Shown: one piece after another, positions 42,511-51,400 of the stretch
How positions within the stretch are numbered: position 1 is the stretch's first letter
How the letters are laid out: each line of letters begins with the position of its first letter
From: CAYRVX01 sp964642165
GTDB lineage: Bacteria > Planctomycetota > Phycisphaerae > SM23-33
Direction: 5' to 3'
Length of the DNA stretch: 64,000 bases
NCBI GenBank assembly: GCA_964642165.1
Contig: CAZXOC010000002.1
Coordinates: 14,422 to 78,421 of the forward strand
Translations under genes and position numbers: made by a program
Notes under the pieces: model-generated
The model's input: only the letters and a program-made list of their open reading frames with translations
Databases searched by the model: none
What the model was told of the DNA's origin: nothing

Positions 42511-44838
42511 CTATTGGGGTTTCCTCGAGCTTCGCCCCGGCTCGCCGTAGTGCCCGAACCGCTGACCGAGAAACGTCTCGGCGGCCAGCACCATGGCGAG
42601 AATCGCCAGGGCCCACGTCCAGTATTCCTTCTGCGGCTTGACCTTCACAACCCCCCCCGGGTGAGCCGCCGTCCGGTCCAGGTACACGAACTCCGCCGTC
42701 CCGAAGGCGGCGGCCAAGGCCGGCTCGCGCCCGCAGGTCAGATCGCCCTCGGCGGGGTCGACCGTTCGGGCGAAAACGACGCGCCGCGACGTCTGGTCGG
42801 GCAGGGCCAGGTCGAGCGTATACTGCCCGGCGTGGTCCGGCCGCTCGTAGCGAAGCAGCTCCTTCGGCGCCGTGCCGGGGGCGCCGGCCTCTCGCACGGG
42901 CACGAGGGGCACGACGGGCTCTTCGGGGTGTCGCGGCGTGGTCAGGGCGGCCGCCGCGTCGCGCAGCTCGCGCGACAGCTCGAAGACGATCGGCTCGCTC
43001 ACCTGCGCCGAGAGCGTCCGCTCCTGCGGCTTGGCGAGATAGGGAACCATGTCGTTGAGCAGGGCGACGAACGTGCCGTTCTCGTCGGCCGGCCAGTCGC
43101 TCCAGCGCATCGACGCCGCCGTGTAGACCATCAGGACCTGCCCCTTGCCGAACTGGCGGGCGACGATGGCCGGGGAGTTGTCCTCGTCGGCGAACCGCGC
43201 CAGGATGCGGGGCGGCTTGATGTCGGGCGACGCGGTCGGCGCGCTCACCGGGGTGGCGCTCGTCCGCGCGTAGAACCGGATGAACCGGGTCGGGTCCGCC
43301 CCGGCAGCCAGAAAGTCGTTGAAGACCTTCAGGACTCTCTCGGCGGCGAAGCCCTTGGGGTCGAGGCGGAAGAATCGGTCGCGCTTGAGCGGGTCACCCT
43401 TTCGCGGCCCGATGCGGAACGGGCTCAGGCCGGATCCGTCCGCGTAGAGCGGGCCGTTGTAGAACGTCGAGTTCACGTTGTCGCCCGTGAAGATCGCCAG
43501 CCCCCCGCCGGACCGCACGAAGTCCGCCAGGGCGTCGAGCAGGGGGTAGACGGCCTGGCCGTTGGCGTCGATCGTGACCGGCAGCTCCGGCACGTTCAGC
43601 AAGGCGATCAGGTCGTACTTGTCCAGCCGCGTCTCCCCCATCGCGGTGGGCGAAACCACCTCCACCCTCGTGCCCTCGCTGCCGTTGCGTTCCGGGTCCA
43701 GGGCGTGGACGAAGAAGAACGAGGCGCTCTCGATGGGGTCGGACAGGTCCGGCCGCCCGTCGACGGCCAGCAGGTGGACCGCCTTCCGCACGTCCAGGGC
43801 CAGGTGCGCCTCGTTGTCGGCGGGGAGCTCGTCGACGGGAAGCCTGGCCGTCACGATGGCCGGCCCGGGATCCGGGCAGGTCACCTGGAACTCCAGGCGT
43901 CCCGTGCCGTGGGCGTCGATGGCGTCGATGGCCCCGGCGGGCAGCTCGACGTCCCTCAGCCCCTCGACCGTCGTGACCTTGGCGGCCAGACGCACCTCCA
44001 CGTCGTTCGCCGTCGCGTTGCTGTTGTTGCGCACCTCCAGGCGGACCCGCACCGGGACGTTCGCGACGGCGAACTTGTCCAGCATCTCCATCGATTCGAC
44101 GGTCAGGTTGTTCTTGGGCTCGCGCCCGAAGTCCACCGCGATGAGCTGCACCTTCAGCCCGCGCAGGACGTCGAACTGCTTGCGGATCTCGTCGGCCTGC
44201 CTCTCGTCGGCCAGGTCCGCGCGGCGCAGGTCGCTGTAGAGGAACAGACGCCGGGTGGTGGACTTGTCGTTCTGGAAGATCTTGGCGGCCGCGGCAAGCG
44301 CCTGCGGCAGGCGGGCGCGGAGGTCGGAGGGCTTCCGCGCGCCGAGGCGTGCGGCGAGCTCCTCGATCTCGGCGTCGGCGGTGTGGGGGAGGAACGGTTC
44401 GGCCTCCTCGTCGGCCGACGTCAGCAGGATGGCCACGTGGTCGGTGGCCGAGAGCTTCTTGATCTCCTCGACGATCTCGGTCGCCGCGGCGGCGAAGATC
44501 GGCCCGCCGCCGATGCGCTGGGCCATGGAATAGCTGTCGTCGAGCACGAAGACGGCGGTCTGGCTTTCGACGCCGCCGGGCAGGGCCTGCATGGCCCGAC
44601 ACCCCGTGAACCGCGCCAACGCCACGCCCAGCAGCAGCATCGCGAGGCATCGCAGCGCCAGGAGGATCAGCTCCTCGATGCGCAGGCGGCGGCGGTTACG
44701 GCGGACGCTTTCCCAGAGGAACCGCATGGCCGCCCAGTCGATCATCCGGAACCGCCTGCGGTTGAGCAGGTGGATCAGGATCGGCACCGACACGGCCGCC
44801 ACGCCCGTCCAAAGCACCGCTGGATGAAGAAACGGCAA
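42511..44838 (-). CDS. BatA-domain (aerotolerance regulator N-terminal) VWA protein
   Basis: 775 residues starting at a TTG (44836-44838), fixed by GGAG seven bases upstream and by the family start MPFLHPAVLW. Residues 1-95 are the BatA domain with two membrane helices, containing IPILIHLLNRRRFRMIDWAA and LRIEELILLALRCLAMLLLG. A VWA domain follows with MIDAS LDDSYSMA, and then a glutamine-amidotransferase-like region (VHLLAVDGRPDL, YDLIALLNVPELP, GGGLAIFTGDN). A helix near the C-terminus. Known BatA proteins with MoxR ATPases act in stress tolerance or enzyme maturation in the envelope. Gap to DUF58 is 166 bases. Confidence 0.88.
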   Translation of the reverse strand: MPFLHPAVLWTGVAAVSVPILIHLLNRRRFRMIDWAAMRFLWESVRRNRRRLRIEELILLALRCLAMLLLGVALARFTGCRAMQALPGGVESQTAVFVLDDSYSMAQRIGGGPIFAAAATEIVEEIKKLSATDHVAILLTSADEEAEPFLPHTADAEIEELAARLGARKPSDLRARLPQALAAAAKIFQNDKSTTRRLFLYSDLRRADLADERQADEIRKQFDVLRGLKVQLIAVDFGREPKNNLTVESMEMLDKFAVANVPVRVRLEVRNNSNATANDVEVRLAAKVTTVEGLRDVELPAGAIDAIDAHGTGRLEFQVTCPDPGPAIVTARLPVDELPADNEAHLALDVRKAVHLLAVDGRPDLSDPIESASFFFVHALDPERNGSEGTRVEVVSPTAMGETRLDKYDLIALLNVPELPVTIDANGQAVYPLLDALADFVRSGGGLAIFTGDNVNSTFYNGPLYADGSGLSPFRIGPRKGDPLKRDRFFRLDPKGFAAERVLKVFNDFLAAGADPTRFIRFYARTSATPVSAPTASPDIKPPRILARFADEDNSPAIVARQFGKGQVLMVYTAASMRWSDWPADENGTFVALLNDMVPYLAKPQERTLSAQVSEPIVFELSRELRDAAAALTTPRHPEEPVVPLVPVREAGAPGTAPKELLRYERPDHAGQYTLDLALPDQTSRRVVFARTVDPAEGDLTCGREPALAAAFGTAEFVYLDRTAAHPGGVVKVKPQKEYWTWALAILAMVLAAETFLGQRFGHYGEPGRSSRKPQ

Positions 44839-45004
44839 CGTCGATCTCCTACCTTGGCCCGTTCATTGATGCGTGGCTGTCACCGCATCCGTCGCGGCGG
44901 ACAGGGCCCGCGCGGGTCGTCGCGGGGACGACCGGCCCGTGGGGCCGTCGCGGGTGTCGTCGTCTTCGTGGTCCTCGTGATCGCATGGTGGCGTCTCGAT
45001 CGGG

Positions 45005-45943
45005 TCACCGCTTGCTCCCCGCCTTGCGCGTGGCGGCGGCGCGGGCGGAGAGGAACGCCAGCAGCGCCGCGTCCAGGTGGTCGGCGGTGGAGATCAGCTT
45101 GTAATCGACGCGGCTGGCGATGCACTTGCGCTTCACGTCCGTGCAGAAGCGGTCCACCGCCTGGAGGTATCCCTCGCGCAGCGCCCGCGGCTCGATCATG
45201 ATGTTGCCCGTCGCCTCCAGCCCGCGGAACATCGTGTTGCCCTGGAACGGGAACGTCAGCTCGTCCTCGTCCATCACGTGCAGGACGATCACCTCGTGGT
45301 CGTAATGGCGGAAGTGCTGGAGGCCCCGGATCACGCCGTCCGTGTCCACGAACAGGTCGCTCACCAGGCACACCAGCCCGCGGCGGGGAATCTTCTCCGC
45401 CACGGAGTGGCAGATCGGCTCCAGCGACGTCTTGGCCTTCGGCTCGATCACGTCCATCGCGTGCACGAGCGACTTGATCTGGTTGGGGTTCGCCGAGGCC
45501 GGCACGTACGTCCGCAGGTCCTCGTCGAAGACCGCCAGGCCGACCGCGTCCTGCTGCTGGAGCAGGAGGAAGCCGAGGGAAGCCGCCACGGCCACCGCGT
45601 ACTCGTACTTCGACATGCGCCCGGAGCGCCCCGTGCCGTACAGCATCGACTCGCTGCCGTCCACCAGGAAGAGGGCCTTGAGGTTCGTCTCCTCCTCGTA
45701 CTGCTTGATGTAGTACCGGTCGGTGCGCCCGAGGACCTTCCAGTCGATGTGCTTGATGTCGTCCCCGGGCGCATACTCGCGGTGCGAGGCGAACTCGACG
45801 CTGAACCCGTAGAACGGGCTGCGGTGCAGGCCCGAGATGAACCCCTCCACGACCAGGCGGGCCTGGAGGTCCAGGCGCGTGATCTTCGAGAGGACCTTGG
45901 GGTCCAGGTACTTCCTCAGTTCCTCAACGGTGGTCTTGGCCAT
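45005..45943 (-). CDS. DUF58 protein
   Basis: 312 residues. Family motif GFSVEFASHREYAPGDDIKHI then DWKVLGRTDRYYIKQYEEE, and the VWA-like segment LFLVDGSESMLYG with a full MIDAS DxSxS, plus VCLVSDLFVDTDG. DUF58 proteins are the standard partners of MoxR ATPases, and the gene follows moxR by 94 bases with a hairpin in between. Cytoplasmic, since no signal peptide or membrane helix is present. The role is probably as a chaperone substrate or adaptor. Confidence 0.93.
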   Translation of the reverse strand: MAKTTVEELRKYLDPKVLSKITRLDLQARLVVEGFISGLHRSPFYGFSVEFASHREYAPGDDIKHIDWKVLGRTDRYYIKQYEEETNLKALFLVDGSESMLYGTGRSGRMSKYEYAVAVAASLGFLLLQQQDAVGLAVFDEDLRTYVPASANPNQIKSLVHAMDVIEPKAKTSLEPICHSVAEKIPRRGLVCLVSDLFVDTDGVIRGLQHFRHYDHEVIVLHVMDEDELTFPFQGNTMFRGLEATGNIMIEPRALREGYLQAVDRFCTDVKRKCIASRVDYKLISTADHLDAALLAFLSARAAATRKAGSKR

Positions 45944-45992
45944 GCGCTCGTCTGTCCGGAGTGTCGTGTCCGTGCTCTTCGAGGCAACTCAC

Positions 45993-46014
45993 CCCCGGCC
46001 ACGCCGGGCCGGGG
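45993..46014 (-). terminator. CCCCGGC/GCCGGGG hairpin between moxR and DUF58
   Basis: CCCCGGC (45993-45999) pairs with GCCGGGG (46008-46014) across an eight-base loop. It lies within the operon, so it may attenuate or stabilise the mRNA. The same stem sequence is at 26614-26631. Confidence 0.4.
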
Positions 46015-46037
46015 CTCTAGGGCGGCGGGCGGACGCC

Positions 46038-47129
46038 CTACGGTTCGACCGCCTTGGCGGTGGCCGGGTTCGTGGCGATGGCGCTCTCCTGGGCGGGGAT
46101 GATCTCCAGGAGCCGGTCCACGATCCGGTCGACGGTCATGCCCTCGGCGTCGGCGTTGAAGTTCGTCACGATGCGGTGGCGCAGGACCGGCCTGGCGACC
46201 GCCTGGATGTCCTCGGTGGACACGTGCACGCGCCCGTGCAGGACGGCGCGGACCTTGCCGCCGAGGGTCAGGTACTGGCAGGCCCTCGGCCCGGCGCCCC
46301 AACTGACGTAGTCCCGGACGACCGGCGGCGGGGCCGTGTCCGTGTCGATCACGCGCGTCGCCCGCACGAGCCGCATCGCGTACTGGATGACGTGGTCCGA
46401 CACCGGCACGCGACGGATGATCTCCTGGAGCTGGATGATCTCCTCGCCCGTCAGGACGTGCGACAACTGCACGTCCTGGATCGCCGTCGTCAGCCGCACG
46501 ATGTCGAATTCCTCGTCCCAGTTGGGGTACTTCACGAAGATCTTGAACATGAACCGGTCCTGCTGGGCCTCCGGCAGCGGGTAGGTGCCCTCCTGCTCGA
46601 TGGGGTTCTGCGTCGCCAGGACGAAGAAGGGGTCCTTCATCGGCATGCGCTTCCCGCCGGCCGTCACCTGACGCTCCTGCATCGCCTCCAGCAGCGCCGC
46701 CTGCGTCTTCGGCGGCGTCCGGTTGATCTCGTCGGCCAGGATGACGTTGTTGAAGATCGGCCCGTGGAGGAACCGGAAGTCCCGCGTCCCCGTCGAGCGG
46801 TCCTCCTGGATGACCTCCGTGCCGGTAATGTCCGAGGGCATCAGGTCCGGCGTGAACTGGATCCGCGCGAAGTCCAGCTCCAGGCACTGGGCCAGCGAGG
46901 AGACCATCAGCGTCTTGGCCAGGCCCGGCACGCCCTCCAGGATGGCGTGCCCCCGCGCGAAGATGCACATCAGCAGCTCCTCGAGCACCGCCTCCTGCCC
47001 TACGATCGCCCTGGCCATCTCCCGGCAGATGGTCTGGTAGGCCTCGGAGAGGCGTTCGGCCGCCTGGATGTCATCCCGGTTGAGTTCCTTGTCGTCCGCC
47101 CTTGGTTCGTTCGCTTCCGCTTCAGTCAC
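46038..47129 (-). CDS. MoxR-family AAA+ ATPase
   Basis: 363 residues from the GTG at 47127-47129, preferred over a GTG 11 codons earlier because GAGGAG lies six bases upstream. Walker A GVPGLAKT, Walker B VILADEINR, sensor 1 FVLATQNPIEQEGTYPLPEA, arginine finger region QQDRF, and a C-terminal lid. MoxR ATPases are chaperone-like AAA+ proteins that work on VWA or DUF58 partners, here encoded directly downstream. The 171 bases before it contain nothing recognised, so it is probably co-transcribed with the upstream toroid gene. Confidence 0.94.
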   Translation of the reverse strand: MTEAEANEPRADDKELNRDDIQAAERLSEAYQTICREMARAIVGQEAVLEELLMCIFARGHAILEGVPGLAKTLMVSSLAQCLELDFARIQFTPDLMPSDITGTEVIQEDRSTGTRDFRFLHGPIFNNVILADEINRTPPKTQAALLEAMQERQVTAGGKRMPMKDPFFVLATQNPIEQEGTYPLPEAQQDRFMFKIFVKYPNWDEEFDIVRLTTAIQDVQLSHVLTGEEIIQLQEIIRRVPVSDHVIQYAMRLVRATRVIDTDTAPPPVVRDYVSWGAGPRACQYLTLGGKVRAVLHGRVHVSTEDIQAVARPVLRHRIVTNFNADAEGMTVDRIVDRLLEIIPAQESAIATNPATAKAVEP

Positions 47130-47300
47130 GTCGCTCTCCTCTTGGCTGGCCGCGGCCGGCACTCGGTTGTCGGCTTCTCATTCTCCGCTGCGGGCGATTC
47201 GCCTTCCGCGGGGTCTTGCCGATTTGCCTTCCCCCCGTTCGCCGGGGCAGGGGCGATCTCGGGAACGGCTGGGCGTCGGCAGAAGGCGGATCGCCACTGG

Positions 47301-48443
47301 CTACTTCTGGCAGATCGGCAGGTAATTGTACGGGAGCTGGAGGATGATGGTGGCGAGGGCCGTGCCGTACGTCGTGCCGACGCTGTCGCCGTTCCAGCTT
47401 CCGTCGGGGCTCTGCAATTGCAGCAGTCGGTCGCGAATCTGCGGGTAGTAGGTTTTCCAGTCCTGGCCGCCGCGCTGGTACCACGCCTGCGCCAGGTAAA
47501 AGTGGGTGTAGAAGTAATGCCCGCCCCAGGCGCCGCCGCCGCTGACGTTGACGCGCCCGCGGACGTAGCGGACGAGCTTCTCGACCATTTCGGCCTCGGC
47601 GCCCTTGCCGCCGGTCTTCCGGTCGTAGATGCCGGCGGCATAGAAGCAGGTGATGGCCGCCGCGGAGATCGCCGGGCGCGACGAGCCCCGGCTTCGCGCC
47701 GAGTAACAGATGCCGCCGTCGCCCTGCTGGCAGTACTTCAGGTAGGCCACCGCGCGGTCGATCGTGCTCTTCGGCACCTTGATGCCCACGTTGCGGCAGG
47801 CCCGCAGCGCCTGGAGCTGCGTGACCGTCACCGACCCCTCGTCCCCCCGGCTGGTCGGCGTGTAGATCCACCCGCCGGCGTGCGCGTGCTGGGCGCCCAG
47901 GTCGGACTGCGCCTTGGCCGTCAGCCCCACCGCCTTGGTGAGCACGCCCTGGAGGTCCTTTTCGTACTCGCGGCTGATCTCCGTGCCGTAGCACTGGGCG
48001 AGGAACAGCATGGAGAAGCCGTGGCCGTACATGCTCCGGCTCTCCGAGCCCGGGCCGCCGATGAGCCCGTCCCCGTGGCTCTTGGCGACGCGCAGCAGGT
48101 AGCTCATCGCGCGGGTGACGTTGCGGCAGTACGGGCCCGTCTCGGGCGTCGAGCCGTTGCCCATCATCGCCACGCCGGCCAGCGCGGTCATGGCGGCCGG
48201 ATACGTCCCGTACCCGCCGCTGTTGAGCCAGCTCCCGTCGGGGCGCTGCGTCTTGGCCAGGTAGTTCAGTCCGCGGTCGATCGCCTTGACGGTCTTTCGC
48301 GTGACCATCTCCGGCAGCATCGCGCTGGGCGCATCGGCCCGCGCCGCCGGGACGATCGCCTGCCCGCAGGCCGCCGCAGCCGCCGCAAGGACCAGCCACG
48401 GCCGCCGCCTGGGGGCGCGTCGCCGCATCTCAACGCTCGCCAT
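47301..48443 (-). CDS. Prenyltransferase/squalene-oxidase-repeat toroid protein, exported
   Basis: 380 residues. A basic N-region and hydrophobic segment (PWLVLAAAAAACGQAIVPAARA) act as signal peptide. The rest consists of QW-type repeats of an alpha/alpha toroid: AIDRGLNYLAKTQRPDGSW, AVAYLKYCQQGDGGICYS, LLQLQSPDGSWNGDSVGTTY. The catalytic DxDD of cyclases is absent, so it is probably a binding protein and not a cyclase. The ATG at 48441-48443 has AAAGGAG inside the end of the upstream gene, overlapping it by 14 bases: translation is coupled. Similar proteins are frequent near moxR in planctomycetes. Confidence 0.82.
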   Translation of the reverse strand: MASVEMRRRAPRRRPWLVLAAAAAACGQAIVPAARADAPSAMLPEMVTRKTVKAIDRGLNYLAKTQRPDGSWLNSGGYGTYPAAMTALAGVAMMGNGSTPETGPYCRNVTRAMSYLLRVAKSHGDGLIGGPGSESRSMYGHGFSMLFLAQCYGTEISREYEKDLQGVLTKAVGLTAKAQSDLGAQHAHAGGWIYTPTSRGDEGSVTVTQLQALRACRNVGIKVPKSTIDRAVAYLKYCQQGDGGICYSARSRGSSRPAISAAAITCFYAAGIYDRKTGGKGAEAEMVEKLVRYVRGRVNVSGGGAWGGHYFYTHFYLAQAWYQRGGQDWKTYYPQIRDRLLQLQSPDGSWNGDSVGTTYGTALATIILQLPYNYLPICQK

Positions 48444-51400
48444 AGATTATCACTCCTTTCGAGGTCTCCGCGCACAGGCGCCCGTTGGTGAGGACCGGCG
48501 GGCCCGTGCCCTGGCGCCGGCGGCTCTCGTCCGGGGCGGGCGCGCCGCCGCGGAGATCGATCTTCTGCGCCGCCTTGCCCGTCTGCGAGTGCAGCACGTA
48601 CGCGTAGTACGGGAAGGCCGCCTGGTAGTGCCTCGCCGTGACGACCACGTGATCCCTGCCCAGGACGATCGGCGGCATGCTCTGGTAGTACCAGTTCTTG
48701 TGCTCGTCGAAGTCGACGCTCCAGCGGTGCTTCTCGTCGGAGACGGTGAACTTCTGGATGTTCAACCCCCGCACGCTGCTCAGGCGCCCGTAGATCGCCT
48801 TCCGGCGGCCGGAAAAGCTGGGAGCACAAAGGACGTAGAGACCGTCGTCCTGGAAGCGGGCATCGAACGGGATGGCCGCCGCCCCGTGGACGGGCCGGGC
48901 CTGAAGCGTCGCCAGCTTGCCGCCCCCCAGCACGGAGAGGACCTCGATTCGCCCGGAAGTGTTCTGCGGGGACACCGCGATCTGCTCGGCGGAGATCGCC
49001 AGGATCGCCGGGTACTTCGCCGCGTTGTGCTGCTGCCGCCAGAGGGGCTTGTCGAGCTTGCCCAGTTCCCGCACCGTCAGCTCGCCGTTGACGATCATCG
49101 CCAGCAGGCCGTCCGGGGTCACCTCGCACTGGGTCCACTGGCTCGCCGAACCGTCGGGCGGCCACCTGCCGACGACCCGCCCGCCCTTGGCGAGGCTGAA
49201 GCAGGTCACCCTCTTGCCGCTGTCGTGCTGGAAGACGACCATGTCGCCGACGATCCGCGGCGGGCCGCTCGGGCAGCGGTTGCCGCCCACGAGGTTGCCC
49301 TGCCAGGACATCTCGCCGGTGGCGATGTCCAGGCAACTGACCTTCCCGCTGCGGTCGGCCACCACCAGCACGCCGGAGCCGACGCCCATCGTGTAGAACG
49401 ACGCGATGCCGATCTTGGCCATCTGCCGGTCCCAGACGACCTTGGCGGAAACCAGGTCCAACCCGCGGATGGACTTGCGGTCGGCCACCGCCAGCACCTT
49501 GCCGTCCCGGCTGACGCCGCCGACGAGGCGCATGCCCGGCGGGTAGTGGGCGTACTTCTTGGCGTCGTCCTTGTCCACGCTGGCCAGGCCCTTCCATTCG
49601 GCCAGGGCCTTGGCCTCGCTGTCCGCGGCGGTGTCCAGCAGGTACGCGTCGCCGTCCTTGATGATGGCGATCTTCTCGCCGAGGCGGATGGGTCGCAGCT
49701 CCTGGTCCCGCAGCACGCAGACGTGCTCGCCCTTGACCTGGAAGACCTCCGCCAGCGGCGGGCGGACCGTCGAGACCATCCGCATCGGGCGCGACGAGTT
49801 GGCCAACTTGCCCCCCTCGATCAGCTTCAGCACGTCTCGCAGCTTGCCCCGCACGTCCGCGAAGGCCACCTCCGTCTCGCCGTCCAGGTCCGCCAGGACC
49901 TCGCACTCCTTCTGCGCCGAGGTCTTCCAGCCGCCTCGCGAGTAGATCGTCGCCAGGGCGACACTCGCCGAAACGCGCAGCGGGCTGTCCTTCGTCCGCG
50001 CGACGCGGTACAGGTGGCGCCGCGCCTCGGCCAGGTCGTCGTCGGCGCTGGCCTTGTCCGCTTGGGCGCGCCGGTAGAAGAGCTCCGCCGCCTCGAACAA
50101 CGCGTCGTCGGCCCACTGGCTGTTCGGCCAGCGCTTCTCGACGTCCAGGACCCGGTCGACCTCCCCGGCCGCACGCGCCTCGTCGAAGGCCCGCTTGGCC
50201 TCCGCGTCGAACTTCGCGTAACACTCGTGCCCGTGCTTCGCCAGCAGGTCCCTGACGTACGCCCGCACCAGCTTGTCGCCACGGACGGTCCGCCGGCGCG
50301 GCCCGGAGCGGACCGCATCGCCGGCCTCCGGCCCGATCACAATGTCGTAGAGCTCTTCCTCGCCGTACTCCTCGGCGACCTGCTGGGCCAGCTCCACCGC
50401 CGCGGTGTATTCCCCGACCCGCTCGTGGTACTTCGCCAGCCGCAGCTTCAGGTGGGCCTTGTCCAGCGTGGTGGTCGCGTACGCCTCGGCGTGGAGGAAC
50501 ATCTCGTGCATCTGCGCGTCGCCGGCCGCGTGGTTCCCCAAGGCCACGTAGGTCATGTACAGCAGCGGGGGAAGCTGCGCGCCCGTCTGGGTGTCGCCCT
50601 GGGCCTTGGTCAGCGCCTCGCAGGCCTTGAAGTCCTCCAGGGCCTTGGCGTACCGCTTGGCGTCGTAGGCGAGCTGCGCCCGCTGCTTCAGCAGCGGCGG
50701 GCGCTGCGGCGCCGGGGTCGACTCGATCCGGCGGGTCAGCTCCTCCCGCGCCGAGTCGTAGCCGAAGTACGTGCAGACGCCCAGCATGCTGGCGGAGATG
50801 AGCTTGCCGTTGGCGCTGACCAGGTTGCCCAGGAAGCCGTCCGCCGACGCCAGCCCCAGCGGGCTCGTGCCGTAGGTCTTCAGGTCCATCGACTCGACGC
50901 GCCCCATCGCGCTGGCCAGGACCTCGTGCGACGTGACCGCCGGGCGCCCGCTGATTCCCACGTCCTCCGAGCCGCGGTTCAGCTCCGCGCCGTCGATGAC
51001 GCGGCGGACGATCAGCCCCGGGCCGCTCATCAGGACGCGATCGGCGTCGATGGCGCTGAGGTCCATCTGGCTGCGCCGGTTGCCCGCCCACCGCAGTTCG
51101 CCGGTGGCGGCGTCCAGCCCCAGCAGCTTCTCGCTGTCGGCGGGAAGGCACACCACGTTCCCGCGCGACACGATGATCGGGTTGCCCGGCGGATGGACGC
51201 CGAGGCGGCCCGGGTAGCGGGACGATACCGACGAGATGCTTCCGGGGCGGTTGACCACGCTCGTGTACTGGTAGGCCCACAGCGGCTCGCCGGTCTCTTC
51301 CTCGAAGCCCGCCACGGCGCCGCTGTTCGTCGTCACGTACACGCGCCCGTCGGCCACCGCCGGCGGGCTGCCGACGCTCAGCCGCGGGTCGGCGCCGATG

